A DNA stretch of 64,000 nucleotides from an uncultured Eubacteriales bacterium (GCA_900079765.1 LT599017.1:3238996-3302995), one strand, 5' to 3'. Shown: positions 15,075-23,749, counted from the first letter of the stretch. Made by a program: numbers and translations. Notes: a model not told the origin generated them from the letters alone.

Positions 15075-18074
15075 TTATTTTATAAGATAGCCGTAGGACT
15101 CGCGTACCGCCTGAATGAGCTGGCGTACGTCCTCATAGAGGCCGCAGTGCTCGTCGGTCACGTCGTACTCCTTTACCTCGTCGCCCAGGCGGACCAGGCA
15201 CACACCGCTGCCATCCCCCTTGGGGAGCCAGCCGGCATTGGTGCTGTTCCTGAAGTCTTCCTCGCTCCAGTAGAGAGTAAACTTGTCCTTATAGGGCAGG
15301 CCGTTGTAGGGACAGAACGTGCCGCAGTTGCCGCACTCGTTACACATGCCGTCCACATGGACGATCTGACGCTGGCGCATGCCGGGCACCCGCACGGCGA
15401 TGTTGGCCCGGTTGGGGCAGACCTCGGTGCAGGCCTCGCACACGGTGGAGCAGGCAAGGCAGCGCTTGTCGTGGCTGGGGTCCACGTCCAGGTGGAGGTC
15501 GCCGTGCTTGGCCTTGGCCTTGTCATACTCTGGGGAGATGTTCTTCTCTACATCCACCTCGGGGTCAAAGCCTGCGATGGCGACGGCGGCGGCGGTGGCG
15601 TCGGCGATGGCCTCCACCACGGTGGCGGGGCCGCGGCGGGCGTCACCCACCACGTAGAGGTTTTTCACGCTGCTCTCCATGCTCTCACTGACCACGGCCT
15701 TGCCGCGCTTGTCAAGCTCCAGGCCGTTGGCCTTGAAGAGCGCGCTGTCAACCAGCTCGCCCACAGCGGTGATGACGATGGAGGCGGGGACGTCCACGGT
15801 CTTGCCGGTGTCTACGGGGGAGCGGCGGCCGGAGGCGTCGGGAGCGCCCAGCTCCATGACCTGGCAGGTCAGCTTTCCGTCCTTCACGCCCACGGGGGCC
15901 AGAAGCTCCAAGAACTCCACGCCGTCCTCGATGGCGAGGGCAAGCTCCTCCTCGTCGGCGGGCATATAGCGCTTGGTGCGGCGGTAGACCAGGCGGACGT
16001 TTTCCACACCGGGGATGCGCTTGGCGGCGCGGGCGGCGTCCATGGCGGTGTTGCCGCCACCGATGACCACCACGTCCTTGCCCAGGTTCAATTTCTCGGG
16101 GGCGGAGCGGGCCTGCTCCAGGAAATGGATCACGTTCATCTCCTCTCCGTACTGGAGGCCGGCGGAGCCGGGGATCCATGCGCCGGTAGCAAGGATGACA
16201 TGGGTATACCCCTTGGCCTTGAGCTCCTCTGCGCTCTTGACCTCCGCACCCAGCTCAAACTTCGCGCCCATGGCCTTGGCGAAGTCCACGTCGCGATCCA
16301 CCGCCCCAGCGGTGATGCGGAATTCAGGCACCACATGGCGGACGATGCCTCCGGGGGTGCTCTTGCGCTCGAAGACGGTTACGTCCACGCCCTCACGGGC
16401 CAGGAAGAAGGCCGCGGCAATGCCGGCGGGGCCGCCGCCCACGATGGCCACCTTCTTGCCCGTCTGAGGGGTCTTGGGCTTCATCGTGGAGAGGACCTCG
16501 GCAAAGCCCTGGGCAGCGCTCTCCAGCTTGACCTCACGGATGTGCACGGTGTCCTCATAGTAGTTGCGCATACACTTCTGGCCGCAGGGATGGGGACAGA
16601 TGGTGCCCGTGATGAAAGGCAGGGCGTTGCGCTGGAGGATGACCGACAGGGCCTCGTCGTACTTGCCCTCGCCTGCCCGCTTGAGGTACGCGGGGATGTC
16701 CTGGTGGATCGGGCAGCTCTCCCGGCAGGGGGCGTCGAAGCAGTCGATGAGGGGGAGAGGCTTGTTCATCTTGCGCTGAGGCAGGGGTTTGATGGGCTTG
16801 GTGTAGCGCTCCCCGCTCTTGGCAGCCTCGGCCAGAGCGGCCACCTTGGCCGCGTCCACTCCCGTGAAGGCGTCGCCGCCCTTGCCCGTCAAGGTCTCAC
16901 CGATCTGGCTGAACCGCTCGTACCCGCCGGGCTTGAGAACTGTGGTCGCCATCGTGATGGGCCAGATGCCGGCGGAGAAGAGGTCCTCGATGTTGCCGAA
17001 GTCCGCACCGCCGGAATAGGAGATACGCAGCTTGCCCTCAAACTCCTTGGAGATGATGGCAGCCAGGGAAATGGTGAGGGGGTAGAGGGAGCGGCCCGAC
17101 ATATACATTTCCTCGCTGGGCAGCTCACCCGCCGCCACGTCCACGGGGAAGGTGTTGGTAAGTTTCACACCGAACTCCAGGCCCTTACTCTTGGTGAGGT
17201 CGATGAGTCGGCGGAACATGGGAAAGGCATCCTCCCGCTGGAGGTCCTCCTTGAAGTGGTGGTCATCAAACTGGATATAGTCGTAGCCCAGGTCGTCCAG
17301 GGTCTTACGGGCGAACTCGTAGCCCAGAAGGGTGGGGTTGCACTTGACGTAGGTGTTCAAATTCTTCTCGGTAATGAGGTAGGAGGCGATACGCTCGATC
17401 TCATCGGGGGGACAGCCGTGGAGGGTGGACTCGGTAATGGAGTCGGATACCTTGGGGGAGATGGCCTTGACGTAGGCCACGTCCACGTGCTCAAAGCAGT
17501 CGAGGTTGGCAAGGGTCCAGTCCATACATTCCGCCCAAACCACGCTGCCCGAGGCGTCCTTCATGCCCTCGATATATTTGTCGATCTTATCGGACTTGAT
17601 GCCCGCCAGATCGTAACCCACGCTCATATTGAAGACGAACCCGTCCGGATCGCCCAGGCCCAGCTCCTTTGCCAGCAGCTTACAGGCAAACCACGCCTTC
17701 ACGTACTCGTCATACGCCTGGGGAACGTATAGCTCGGTGGACCACTCGCAGTTGTAGCATTCATCTCCGGCCGTGATGCAGGGCTTGGCGACACACTTGG
17801 CCAGCTCCTCGCCGTCCATGATCTGGACAGTTTTCAGCTCAAAGAATCGGGAGCCCGCCACGTAGGAGGCAATGATGTTCTGTGCAAGCTGCGTGTTGGG
17901 CCCGGCGGCGGGGCCGAAGGGGGACTCGATCTTCTCCTTGAAGATGGGCAGGGCTTTGCCGTCAGTATGCTTGACGAGCTTTGCCACGCCAAATATGCTG
18001 CCGTGGCCCCGGTACTCGTTGAGGACCCAGCTTATCAGCTGATTAAACGGAATCGGGCGCATGATGTCGCTCAT
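15075..18074 (-). CDS. ygfK: YgfK-type flavin/iron-sulfur oxidoreductase (annotated 'putative selenate reductase subunit')
   Basis: A 999-residue multi-domain redox protein. The N-terminal part (about 1-420) is a dihydropyrimidine/dihydroorotate dehydrogenase-like barrel (SYSGGADFGNIED). Next comes a GltD-like Fe-S module with CFDAPCRESCPIH near 443 and CPHPCGQKCMRNYY. A first dinucleotide fold follows at VAIVGGGPAGIAAA (about 540), and a second at VVVIGGGNTAMDAAR (about 666). The C-terminus has ferredoxin clusters CLACSTVCEACTEVCP (about 868) and CNECGNCGTFCPYNG (about 910). This order is diagnostic of YgfK, a member of the selenium-linked purine cluster. ATG at 18074 follows GGAGG. It is transcribed after ssnA and probably reduces a purine intermediate (inference). 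Confidence 0.92.
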   Translation of the reverse strand: MSDIMRPIPFNQLISWVLNEYRGHGSIFGVAKLVKHTDGKALPIFKEKIESPFGPAAGPNTQLAQNIIASYVAGSRFFELKTVQIMDGEELAKCVAKPCITAGDECYNCEWSTELYVPQAYDEYVKAWFACKLLAKELGLGDPDGFVFNMSVGYDLAGIKSDKIDKYIEGMKDASGSVVWAECMDWTLANLDCFEHVDVAYVKAISPKVSDSITESTLHGCPPDEIERIASYLITEKNLNTYVKCNPTLLGYEFARKTLDDLGYDYIQFDDHHFKEDLQREDAFPMFRRLIDLTKSKGLEFGVKLTNTFPVDVAAGELPSEEMYMSGRSLYPLTISLAAIISKEFEGKLRISYSGGADFGNIEDLFSAGIWPITMATTVLKPGGYERFSQIGETLTGKGGDAFTGVDAAKVAALAEAAKSGERYTKPIKPLPQRKMNKPLPLIDCFDAPCRESCPIHQDIPAYLKRAGEGKYDEALSVILQRNALPFITGTICPHPCGQKCMRNYYEDTVHIREVKLESAAQGFAEVLSTMKPKTPQTGKKVAIVGGGPAGIAAAFFLAREGVDVTVFERKSTPGGIVRHVVPEFRITAGAVDRDVDFAKAMGAKFELGAEVKSAEELKAKGYTHVILATGAWIPGSAGLQYGEEMNVIHFLEQARSAPEKLNLGKDVVVIGGGNTAMDAARAAKRIPGVENVRLVYRRTKRYMPADEEELALAIEDGVEFLELLAPVGVKDGKLTCQVMELGAPDASGRRSPVDTGKTVDVPASIVITAVGELVDSALFKANGLELDKRGKAVVSESMESSVKNLYVVGDARRGPATVVEAIADATAAAVAIAGFDPEVDVEKNISPEYDKAKAKHGDLHLDVDPSHDKRCLACSTVCEACTEVCPNRANIAVRVPGMRQRQIVHVDGMCNECGNCGTFCPYNGLPYKDKFTLYWSEEDFRNSTNAGWLPKGDGSGVCLVRLGDEVKEYDVTDEHCGLYEDVRQLIQAVRESYGYLIK

Positions 18075-18173
18075 AATAAAACCTCCAAAATATGAGTGCG
18101 GACGACTGAAGGTCGCCACTACTGACAGTTAGGGAAACATGTAGGGTCGGCCTGCGGCCGCCCGCCACGGTTT
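18075..18173. other. ssnA-ygfK spacer with GC-rich dyad
   Basis: The 99-nt gap holds GTAGGGTCGGCCTGCGGCCG-like sequence near 18140-18168, a GC-rich imperfect palindrome resembling dispersed intergenic repeats of this group of bacteria. A similar fragment lies just after the LacI gene near 25674-25705. Confidence 0.3.
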
Positions 18174-19514
18174 TTAATAGGTGCAGTTATTGAGCGTGCC
18201 CCACAGTTTCTTCGACTGATCCATAGTCCACGCGTTGATGCGGTCCTCGTCAATGTTCACGAACTCCCGGTCCTTGTAGAGGACCTTGCCGTTGATGATG
18301 GTGGTACGGCAGTTCTTGCCCATCATGCCAAAGAGCATATGGCCGTCGATATTCTTCTCGGAGAAGGGGGTGAAGGGCTTGTAGTCCATCACGATCACGT
18401 CGGCGGCGGCGCCAGGGGCCAGGATACCCAGGGGCTTTTTGATATACTTGGTGGCGACGAAGGGATTGGTCTTGAAGAGGGCGTCCATGGTCTCCATCCA
18501 GCCCACGTTGGGGTGGCAGGCATTGTGCCTCTGGATAATGAGCTCTACCTTCAGGCTTTCAAGCATGTCGTGGGTGTAGGCGTCGGTGCCCAGGGCCACG
18601 GGGATACCCTTCTCGTAGAGCCTTAGCACAGGGGTCACGCCCACAGCGTTGCCCATGTTGCTCTCGGGGTTAGTGACCACGCTGGTGCCGGTTTCCTTGA
18701 TGATGTCCATCTCGGCGCTGTTGACATGGATGCAGTGACCCAGCATGGTCTTCTCACCCAGGATGCCGTGGTTTAACAGGCGGTTCACAGGGCGGCAGCC
18801 GTAGTTGCGCAGGGAGTCGTACACGTCATTCATGCCCTCAGCCACGTGGATGTGGTAGCCGGTCATGCCGTTATTGGCCGCCACCATGCGCTCAAAGGTC
18901 TTGTCGCTGATGGTGAAGAGTGCATGTCCGCCGAACATTGCGGTAATCATGTCGTCACCGCGCACCTTGGCCCACTTGGCGAAGTCGGCGTTCTCCTTGA
19001 TGGACTGGAGGGCCTTCTCCTCGCCGTCGCGGTCGGAGACCTCGTAGCAGAGGTTAGCACGGATGCCCACCTCCTGGCACACGTCCTTGATGGCGAAGAG
19101 AGAGCCGGGGATCTCGGCGAACGAGGCATGGTGGTCGAAGATGGTGGTCACGCCGTCCCGGATGCAGTCGAGCACGGTGGCATAGGCGCTGGCGCGGGTG
19201 CCGTCCATGCCCAGGTGGCGGTCGATGTTCCACCACATGCCCTCCAGGATCTCCAGGAAGTCGTTGGGGTTGTTGCCGTTGATGGCAAGGCCGCGGGCAA
19301 GGCCGGAGTATATGTGGGTGTGAGCGTTGATGAGGCCGGGCATGATGACCTGGCCCCGCGCGTCCACAAAGTCGGCCTGGGGGTACTTGGCCTTAAGGGT
19401 AGCGTAGTCGCCCACCTCCTTGATGACCTCGCCGTCCACCACGACGGCGCCGCTCTCCAGGTAGGGGAGCTTGGGGTCCCGGGTGATGAGTCTGCCGTTG
19501 CCAATGAGAAGCAT
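18174..19514 (-). CDS. ssnA: SsnA-type putative aminohydrolase
   Basis: Amidohydrolase-superfamily enzyme of 446 residues. Metal-site motifs are visible in order: GLINAHTHIYSGL, a second-strand HIHVAEG, HCIHVNSAEMD, and the catalytic Asp in ALGTDAYTHDM. The sequence follows the SsnA family, which belongs with ygfK and xdh in selenium-dependent purine clusters, and resembles guanine deaminase/chlorohydrolase enzymes. Its likely job is hydrolytic deamination or ring opening of a purine-derived compound (inference). ATG at 19514 follows GGAGG at about 7 nt. It is the first gene of ssnA-ygfK and divergent from the PAS-HTH regulator. Confidence 0.92.
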   Translation of the reverse strand: MLLIGNGRLITRDPKLPYLESGAVVVDGEVIKEVGDYATLKAKYPQADFVDARGQVIMPGLINAHTHIYSGLARGLAINGNNPNDFLEILEGMWWNIDRHLGMDGTRASAYATVLDCIRDGVTTIFDHHASFAEIPGSLFAIKDVCQEVGIRANLCYEVSDRDGEEKALQSIKENADFAKWAKVRGDDMITAMFGGHALFTISDKTFERMVAANNGMTGYHIHVAEGMNDVYDSLRNYGCRPVNRLLNHGILGEKTMLGHCIHVNSAEMDIIKETGTSVVTNPESNMGNAVGVTPVLRLYEKGIPVALGTDAYTHDMLESLKVELIIQRHNACHPNVGWMETMDALFKTNPFVATKYIKKPLGILAPGAAADVIVMDYKPFTPFSEKNIDGHMLFGMMGKNCRTTIINGKVLYKDREFVNIDEDRINAWTMDQSKKLWGTLNNCTY

Positions 19515-19743
19515 GGGAATTCCTCCTTTAATAAATAATGTACTTACCATTGAAGACGCCGAGGACAAGAGCGCCGCCAGCCACTATTTGGCCCGCGTCA
19601 GGTGCTCCTGCTTATCAGTGGATGGTGGTAACAAAAAGCGCACACAGGCCTAATTCAATTCAGCCCGTGCGCGCAGCACTCCGTTGCAGCTACCGCTATC
19701 AAATTTTGTTGATTGTGCACAGTTATTCCCGTATGTGTTTTCC

Positions 19744-19772
19744 ATCTTACCACAACAACCCGAGAACATCAA
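19744..19772 (-). promoter_or_regulatory. ssnA-ygfK promoter
   Basis: Minus-strand TTGATG (19767-19772) and TAAGAT (19744-19749), 17 bp apart. The same -10 hexamer occurs in the xdh promoter. Confidence 0.6.
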
Positions 19773-19788
19773 TAGTTTTTATGAATAT

Positions 19789-19803
19789 CTAAAAATTTTT
19801 TAG
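19789..19803. promoter_or_regulatory. Operator-like palindrome CTAAAAA-T-TTTTTAG
   Basis: Perfect 15-bp odd palindrome. With its flanks it reads ATCTAAAAAT-TT-TTTAGGT (19787-19805) and matches 17 of 19 positions of the site at 48601-48619 between xdh and ygeX. Its centre is near -59 for ssnA and -57 for the regulator gene, a position suited to an activator. Confidence 0.7.
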
Positions 19804-19818
19804 GTCTAACACTTTTTA

Positions 19819-19846
19819 TTGTATTTCTAATTTCCTGTGCTATAAT
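19819..19846 (+). promoter_or_regulatory. Promoter of the PAS-HTH regulator
   Basis: TTGTAT (19819-19824) and consensus TATAAT (19841-19846) with a 16-bp spacer. Confidence 0.65.
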
Positions 19847-19886
19847 GAGGATTAACGACTCTTAATTTGGAAGGGGCACAGAGATT

Positions 19887-20522
19887 ATGGAGGCGTCCAT
19901 GCTGCAATTTTTGTTTCAACTGGCAAAGGGGATCGCCCGGCAGTTCGGTCCCAACTGCGAGGTAGTGGTCCATGACCTGACCTCCAACGACGAGGATAAC
20001 TCCATCGTCGCCATCGAGAATGGGCAAGTCACCGGGCGCAAGGTGGGGGACGGCCCTAGCCACGTGGTGCTGGAGGCCCTGATGAACGACCGGGAAAACG
20101 TACCCGACCACTTGAGCTATCTGACTAAGACCAAGGACGGCAAGATCCTCAAGTCCTCCACCATATACATCCGAGACGACGACGGGAGGGCCATCGGTGT
20201 CTTCGCCATCAATTACGACATCACTCTCATGCTGGCTATGGAAGAGCAGCTGCGCCTCTTCACCGCCGCCGACGTACCCAATCAGGAGCCGGAGCGCATC
20301 TCCCGCAACGTATCCGACCTGCTGGACGAGCTTATCGACCAGAGCGTGGCCCTGGTCGGCAAGCCCGTGGCCCTCATGAGCAAGGAGGACAAGGTCAAGG
20401 CCATCCAGTTTCTCAACGACACGGGAGCCTTCCTTATCACCAAGTCGGGGGACAAGGTATGCAAGTTCTTTGGCATCTCTAAGTATACTCTGTACAGCTA
20501 CATCGACGAGTCCAAGGCATAA
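19887..20522 (+). CDS. PAS-domain HTH transcriptional regulator (YheO-like)
   Basis: A 211-residue cytosolic regulator. Residues about 5-115 form a YheO-type PAS-like sensor (FGPNCEVVVHDLTSNDEDNS, then IGVFAINYDITLM). The C-terminal 60 residues carry the family HTH with AIQFLNDTGAFLITKSG and CKFFGISKYTLYSYIDE. It starts at ATG 19887 behind GGAAGGGG and ends in a strong terminator. Its position back-to-back with ssnA-ygfK, plus the palindrome shared with the xdh/ygeX promoter region, make it the likely regulator of the purine genes. The ligand is unknown; a purine such as urate or xanthine is a guess. Confidence 0.8.
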   Translation: MEASMLQFLFQLAKGIARQFGPNCEVVVHDLTSNDEDNSIVAIENGQVTGRKVGDGPSHVVLEALMNDRENVPDHLSYLTKTKDGKILKSSTIYIRDDDGRAIGVFAINYDITLMLAMEEQLRLFTAADVPNQEPERISRNVSDLLDELIDQSVALVGKPVALMSKEDKVKAIQFLNDTGAFLITKSGDKVCKFFGISKYTLYSYIDESKA

Positions 20523-20533
20523 GGCCGACATAG

Positions 20534-20569
20534 AGCACCGCCCCGGTCCCCCCGGGGCGGTGCTTTTTT
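20534..20569 (+). terminator. Intrinsic terminator after the PAS-HTH gene
   Basis: A 13-bp stem AGCACCGCCCCGG / CCGGGGCGGTGCT (20534-20546, 20552-20564) followed by six T. Confidence 0.9.
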
Positions 20570-20680
20570 ATCTCCGGCAAGGGTAAACGGATGGCGGGGG
20601 GTGGCTTGCTACTCCCTCACCCAAAAATATGATTTATAAAGCCCACTCCTGACACAACATTTACGAATCGAGGCCTGTCC

Positions 20681-21259
20681 ATGTTTATGAAATTATTTTC
20701 GTTTCTGTTATTGGCGGCGTTTTATGCCGTCTACCTTGGGAAAATGCTTGCGCAGAGGAAAAAGAACATCAAAACAGACCAGATGGCGCGAGGCAACAAG
20801 GCCCGCTCTGTGAGGAACACCGAGCTGGTCATGAAACTCGCGACCTACAGCGTGGTCTGCGCGGAGGTGCTGAGCATCGCTTTTGGACTACCCCTGCTGC
20901 GGCTGCCGGCGAGGGTGCTCGGGGTGGTGCTGGCCCTGACGGGGGATATTATCTTCGCCGTGTCGGTCCATACCATGCGGGACAGCTGGCGCGCGGGGAT
21001 ATCCACTGATGACCAGACCGCCATTGTCACCACCGGAATATATCGGTATAGCCGCAATCCCGCCTTTTTAGGGTTCGACCTGCTCTACTGCGGCGTGCTG
21101 CTGGTGTTTTTCAACTGGCCGCTCCTCATCCTCTCACTGTTCGCGGCCGTGATGCTGCATTTACAGATCCTCCAGGAGGAAAAATTTCTTCCCGAGGCAT
21201 TTGGAGAGGAATATATCAGATACAAAAACCGCGTGAACAGATACCTCGGCAGGAGGTGA
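20681..21259 (+). CDS. Isoprenylcysteine carboxyl methyltransferase-family membrane protein
   Basis: A 192-residue integral membrane protein with four to five hydrophobic segments. The C-terminal half carries the ICMT/PEMT-type hallmark: GIYRYSRNPAFLGFDLLYCG, then an LQILQEEKFLPEAFGEEYIRY-like segment ending YKNRVNRYLG. These residues form the S-adenosylmethionine site in the family, so a lipid or isoprenoid methyltransferase is plausible; the substrate is unknown. The start ATG at 20681 follows GAGG at 7 nt, and MFMK gives a second ATG two codons on. It is a lone gene between a terminator and the sugar ABC operon. Confidence 0.8.
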   Translation: MFMKLFSFLLLAAFYAVYLGKMLAQRKKNIKTDQMARGNKARSVRNTELVMKLATYSVVCAEVLSIAFGLPLLRLPARVLGVVLALTGDIIFAVSVHTMRDSWRAGISTDDQTAIVTTGIYRYSRNPAFLGFDLLYCGVLLVFFNWPLLILSLFAAVMLHLQILQEEKFLPEAFGEEYIRYKNRVNRYLGRR

Positions 21260-21360
21260 GCAGACCCCGGCAGCGCCTCCTAAATACAGCGCATTATACA
21301 AAATGCCCTGCCTTAATTTTGTCGGAACGCCGAAATTGTGCAAGTAAGACAAAAAGGAGC

Positions 21361-21389
21361 TTGTATTCGCGGGCGAGATGGAGTAGAAT
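21361..21389 (+). promoter_or_regulatory. Promoter of the carbohydrate ABC operon
   Basis: TTGTAT (21361-21366) and TAGAAT (21384-21389), spacer 17 bp. The operator pair begins about 14 bp downstream. Confidence 0.65.
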
Positions 21390-21402
21390 AATCTCGCAGA
21401 CA

Positions 21403-21433
21403 GTTGGAAACGTTTCCATGAAACGTTTCCAAC
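21403..21433. promoter_or_regulatory. Double LacI/CcpA-type operator
   Basis: A 13-bp inverted repeat GTTGGAAACGTTT / AAACGTTTCCAAC with 5-nt centre CCATG. Each arm contains a CG-centred GAAACGTTTC dyad (21407-21416 and 21420-21429). The first fits the catabolite-responsive element consensus TGNAANCGNTNNCA at every fixed base (21405-21418). It lies just past the transcription start, so repression by the LacI protein at 24673 or by CcpA is expected. Confidence 0.75.
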
Positions 21434-21464
21434 TTCGCCCGAAACAAATAAGGAGGATTACATC

Positions 21465-22811
21465 ATGAAGAAAAGACTGCTTGCTCTTGCTCTCTCCGGT
21501 GCGATGATGGCCACCCTGCTGGCCGGCTGCGGCGGCACTGGCGGTACCACCTCCCCCTCTCCCTCCGGCAGCGCGTCCCCCTCCGCCTCCCCCTCTGCCA
21601 GCGAGCCCGCGAAGGCCACCGGCTCGGTCTATTACCTCAACTTCAAGCCCGAACAGGATGAGCAGTGGCAGGCCCTGGCTGCCGCCTACGCCGCCGAGAC
21701 CGGCGTGAGCGTGAAGGTGGTCACCGCTGCCTCCGGCACCTACGAGACCACCCTGATGGCCGAGATGGGCAAGAGTGCCGCGCCCACCCTCTTTCAGGTC
21801 AACGGCCCTGTGGGGCTCAACAGCTGGAAGGACTACTGCTACGATCTCTCCGGCTCTAAGCTCTACGGCGAGCTGACCAGCGAGGACTTCGCCCTGAAGG
21901 ACGGCGACAAGGTGGCTGGCATTGCCTATGTCATTGAGTCCTATGGCCTCATCACCAATAAAACCCTACTACAGAAGGCGGGCTACACCATCGATGACAT
22001 CAAGAGCTTTGCCGACCTGAAGAAGGTGGCTGAGGACATCACTGCCCGCAAGGGCGAGCTGGGTTTCTCCGCGTTCTCCTCCGCCGGTATGGACAGCTCC
22101 TCCGACTGGCGCTTTAAGACCCACCTCGCCAACCTCCCCCTCTACTTTGAGTACCAGACCGAGGGCATGACCCCCGGCACCATCAAGGGCACCTATCTCG
22201 ACAACTACAAGAATATCTGGGATCTGTACATCAATAACTCCACCGCATCCCCCAAAGAGCTCTCCGCCAAGACCGGCGACGACTCCCGCAACGAATTCCT
22301 GGCGGGCGAGGCCGTGTTCTTCCAGAACGGTTCCTGGGAGTATGGCAACCTGACCGGCGACGGCAAATTCTCTGACGACGACCTGGCCATGATCCCCATC
22401 TACATCGGCGTCGGTGACGAGGCGAACCAGGGTCTTTGCACCGGCACCGAGAACTACTGGTGCGTCAACAGCGAGGCCAAGGAGGAAGACATCCAGGCTA
22501 CCCTCGATTTCCTCTATTGGTGCGTCACCAGCGAGACCGGCACCCAGGCTATGGGCAACGACATGGGCTTTGTCATCCCCTTTAAGAAGGCCGTGGACTC
22601 CCCCAACCTGTTTGTCAAGCAGGACCGCGCCTACACCGATGCCGGCAAAACCCCCGTGTCCTGGAACTTCCCCACCATGCCCTCTGAGGAGTGGAAGAAC
22701 GGCGTGGGCAGCGCCCTCACCGCATATGCCGCCGGCACCGGCGACTGGAATGGAGTGGTCACCGCGTTCGTGGACGGCTGGGCCACCGAATACGCTCTGG
22801 CAAACGGCTGA
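21465..22811 (+). CDS. ABC transporter carbohydrate-binding lipoprotein
   Basis: Extracellular solute-binding protein (family 1, MalE/UgpB-like) of 448 residues. The signal peptide MKKRLLALALSGAMMATLL ends at lipobox LAGC near residue 22. A Ser/Pro-rich linker follows (about 29-50) before the binding domain with VYYLNFKPEQDEQWQALA and later FLAGEAVFFQNGSWEYGNL, usual for sugar-binding proteins. It precedes two MalF/MalG-type permeases. malQ and glgP downstream suggest a maltodextrin-type or other alpha-glucan oligomer as substrate (inference). No ATPase gene is present, so a shared MsmK-type ATPase is likely. Confidence 0.9.
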   Translation: MKKRLLALALSGAMMATLLAGCGGTGGTTSPSPSGSASPSASPSASEPAKATGSVYYLNFKPEQDEQWQALAAAYAAETGVSVKVVTAASGTYETTLMAEMGKSAAPTLFQVNGPVGLNSWKDYCYDLSGSKLYGELTSEDFALKDGDKVAGIAYVIESYGLITNKTLLQKAGYTIDDIKSFADLKKVAEDITARKGELGFSAFSSAGMDSSSDWRFKTHLANLPLYFEYQTEGMTPGTIKGTYLDNYKNIWDLYINNSTASPKELSAKTGDDSRNEFLAGEAVFFQNGSWEYGNLTGDGKFSDDDLAMIPIYIGVGDEANQGLCTGTENYWCVNSEAKEEDIQATLDFLYWCVTSETGTQAMGNDMGFVIPFKKAVDSPNLFVKQDRAYTDAGKTPVSWNFPTMPSEEWKNGVGSALTAYAAGTGDWNGVVTAFVDGWATEYALANG

Positions 22812-22829
22812 GAAACAGTGTAGAATAAG

Positions 22830-22859
22830 CGAGGGCGAACAGAGCTCTGTTCGCCCTCG
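22830..22859. terminator. Perfect 30-nt palindrome after the binding-protein gene
   Basis: CGAGGGCGAACAGAG / CTCTGTTCGCCCTCG (22830-22844, 22845-22859), with no spacer between arms and no U-tract. It probably stabilises the upstream mRNA or partly terminates, giving more binding protein than permease. Confidence 0.65.
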
Positions 22860-22897
22860 TCCCATAAAGCGACAAATTCTAGGTAGGAGGGAAGGGT

Positions 22898-23749
22898 ATG
22901 GAAAAGGCCATACGGCGCTATTGGCCCATCTTTGCGCTGCCCACGCTGGCGGCCTTTCTGATCGGCTTTATCATCCCATTCGCGCAGGGGATCTACCTCT
23001 CGTTCTGTAAATTCGCCACGGTGAAAAACGCCACCTGGGTGGGACTGAGCAACTATACCAAGGCGCTGAGCGACGCCACCTTCACCAGTGCGTTCTGGTA
23101 TACCGCGGCCTTCACGGTGGTCTCCACCATCGCCATCAACGTACTGGCCTTTGCCATTGCCCTCCTCCTCACCAGGGGCATCCGGGGCACCAACGCCTTC
23201 CGCACCACCTTCTTCATGCCCAACCTGATCGGCGGTATTGTCCTGGGATATATCTGGCAGATTCTGCTCAACGGCGTGCTGAGCATCCTGGAAAAGCCCC
23301 TGCTTGCCCTGGACTCCAAGGCAGGCTTTTGGGGCCTTGTTATCCTCATATGCTGGCAGCAGATCGGCTATATGATGATCATCTACATCGCGGGGCTTCA
23401 GAGCATTGACGACTCCCTCCTGGAGGCCGCCCGGATCGACGGAGCCACCAGCAGCCAGATCCTGCGGCGCATCAAGATCCCCATGGTCATGCCCTCCGTC
23501 ACCATCTGCACCTTCCTCACCCTGACGAACGGCTTTAAGCTCTTCGACCAGAACCTGGCCCTCACCGGGGGTGAACCGGGCCACGCCTCCGAACTGCTGG
23601 CCCTAAACATCTACTACACCTTCTATGGCCGCTCCGGCCCACAGTGGAAGGGCATCGGCCAGGCAAAGAGCATTATCTTCTTCCTGCTGGTGGTGGCCAT
23701 CTCTCTGGTCCAGCTCCGGCTTACCCGCTCCAAGGAGGTGCAAAGCTGA
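22898..23749 (+). CDS. Sugar ABC transporter permease (MalF/UgpA type)
   Basis: Inner-membrane permease of 283 residues with six predicted segments. The cytoplasmic EAA loop reads LLEAARIDGATSSQILRRI at about residues 171-190 and docks the ATPase. The short N-terminus and no large periplasmic loop place it with UgpA/MsmF-like subunits. ATG at 22898 has a GGAGGG-like site. The stop overlaps the start of the second permease by one base (TGATG). Confidence 0.9.
   Translation: MEKAIRRYWPIFALPTLAAFLIGFIIPFAQGIYLSFCKFATVKNATWVGLSNYTKALSDATFTSAFWYTAAFTVVSTIAINVLAFAIALLLTRGIRGTNAFRTTFFMPNLIGGIVLGYIWQILLNGVLSILEKPLLALDSKAGFWGLVILICWQQIGYMMIIYIAGLQSIDDSLLEAARIDGATSSQILRRIKIPMVMPSVTICTFLTLTNGFKLFDQNLALTGGEPGHASELLALNIYYTFYGRSGPQWKGIGQAKSIIFFLLVVAISLVQLRLTRSKEVQS

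Larger units (their letters stand above)
19515..19886. other. Divergent control region ssnA / PAS-HTH regulator
   Basis: This 372-nt gap has no gene. It holds two outward-facing promoters and one palindrome placed at nearly the same distance (about 57-59 bp) from each predicted start point. The leader of ssnA is long (about 220 nt) and contains GC-rich inverted segments near 19630-19690 that could form structure. Confidence 0.6.

Noticed and set aside
15147-17732. A very long open frame on the plus strand opposite ygfK
   Set aside because: It mirrors ygfK codon by codon in a GC-rich gene, has no ribosome site and a composition rich in Gly, Val, His and Ala. Its length is an effect of few stop codons antisense to GC-rich coding sequence.
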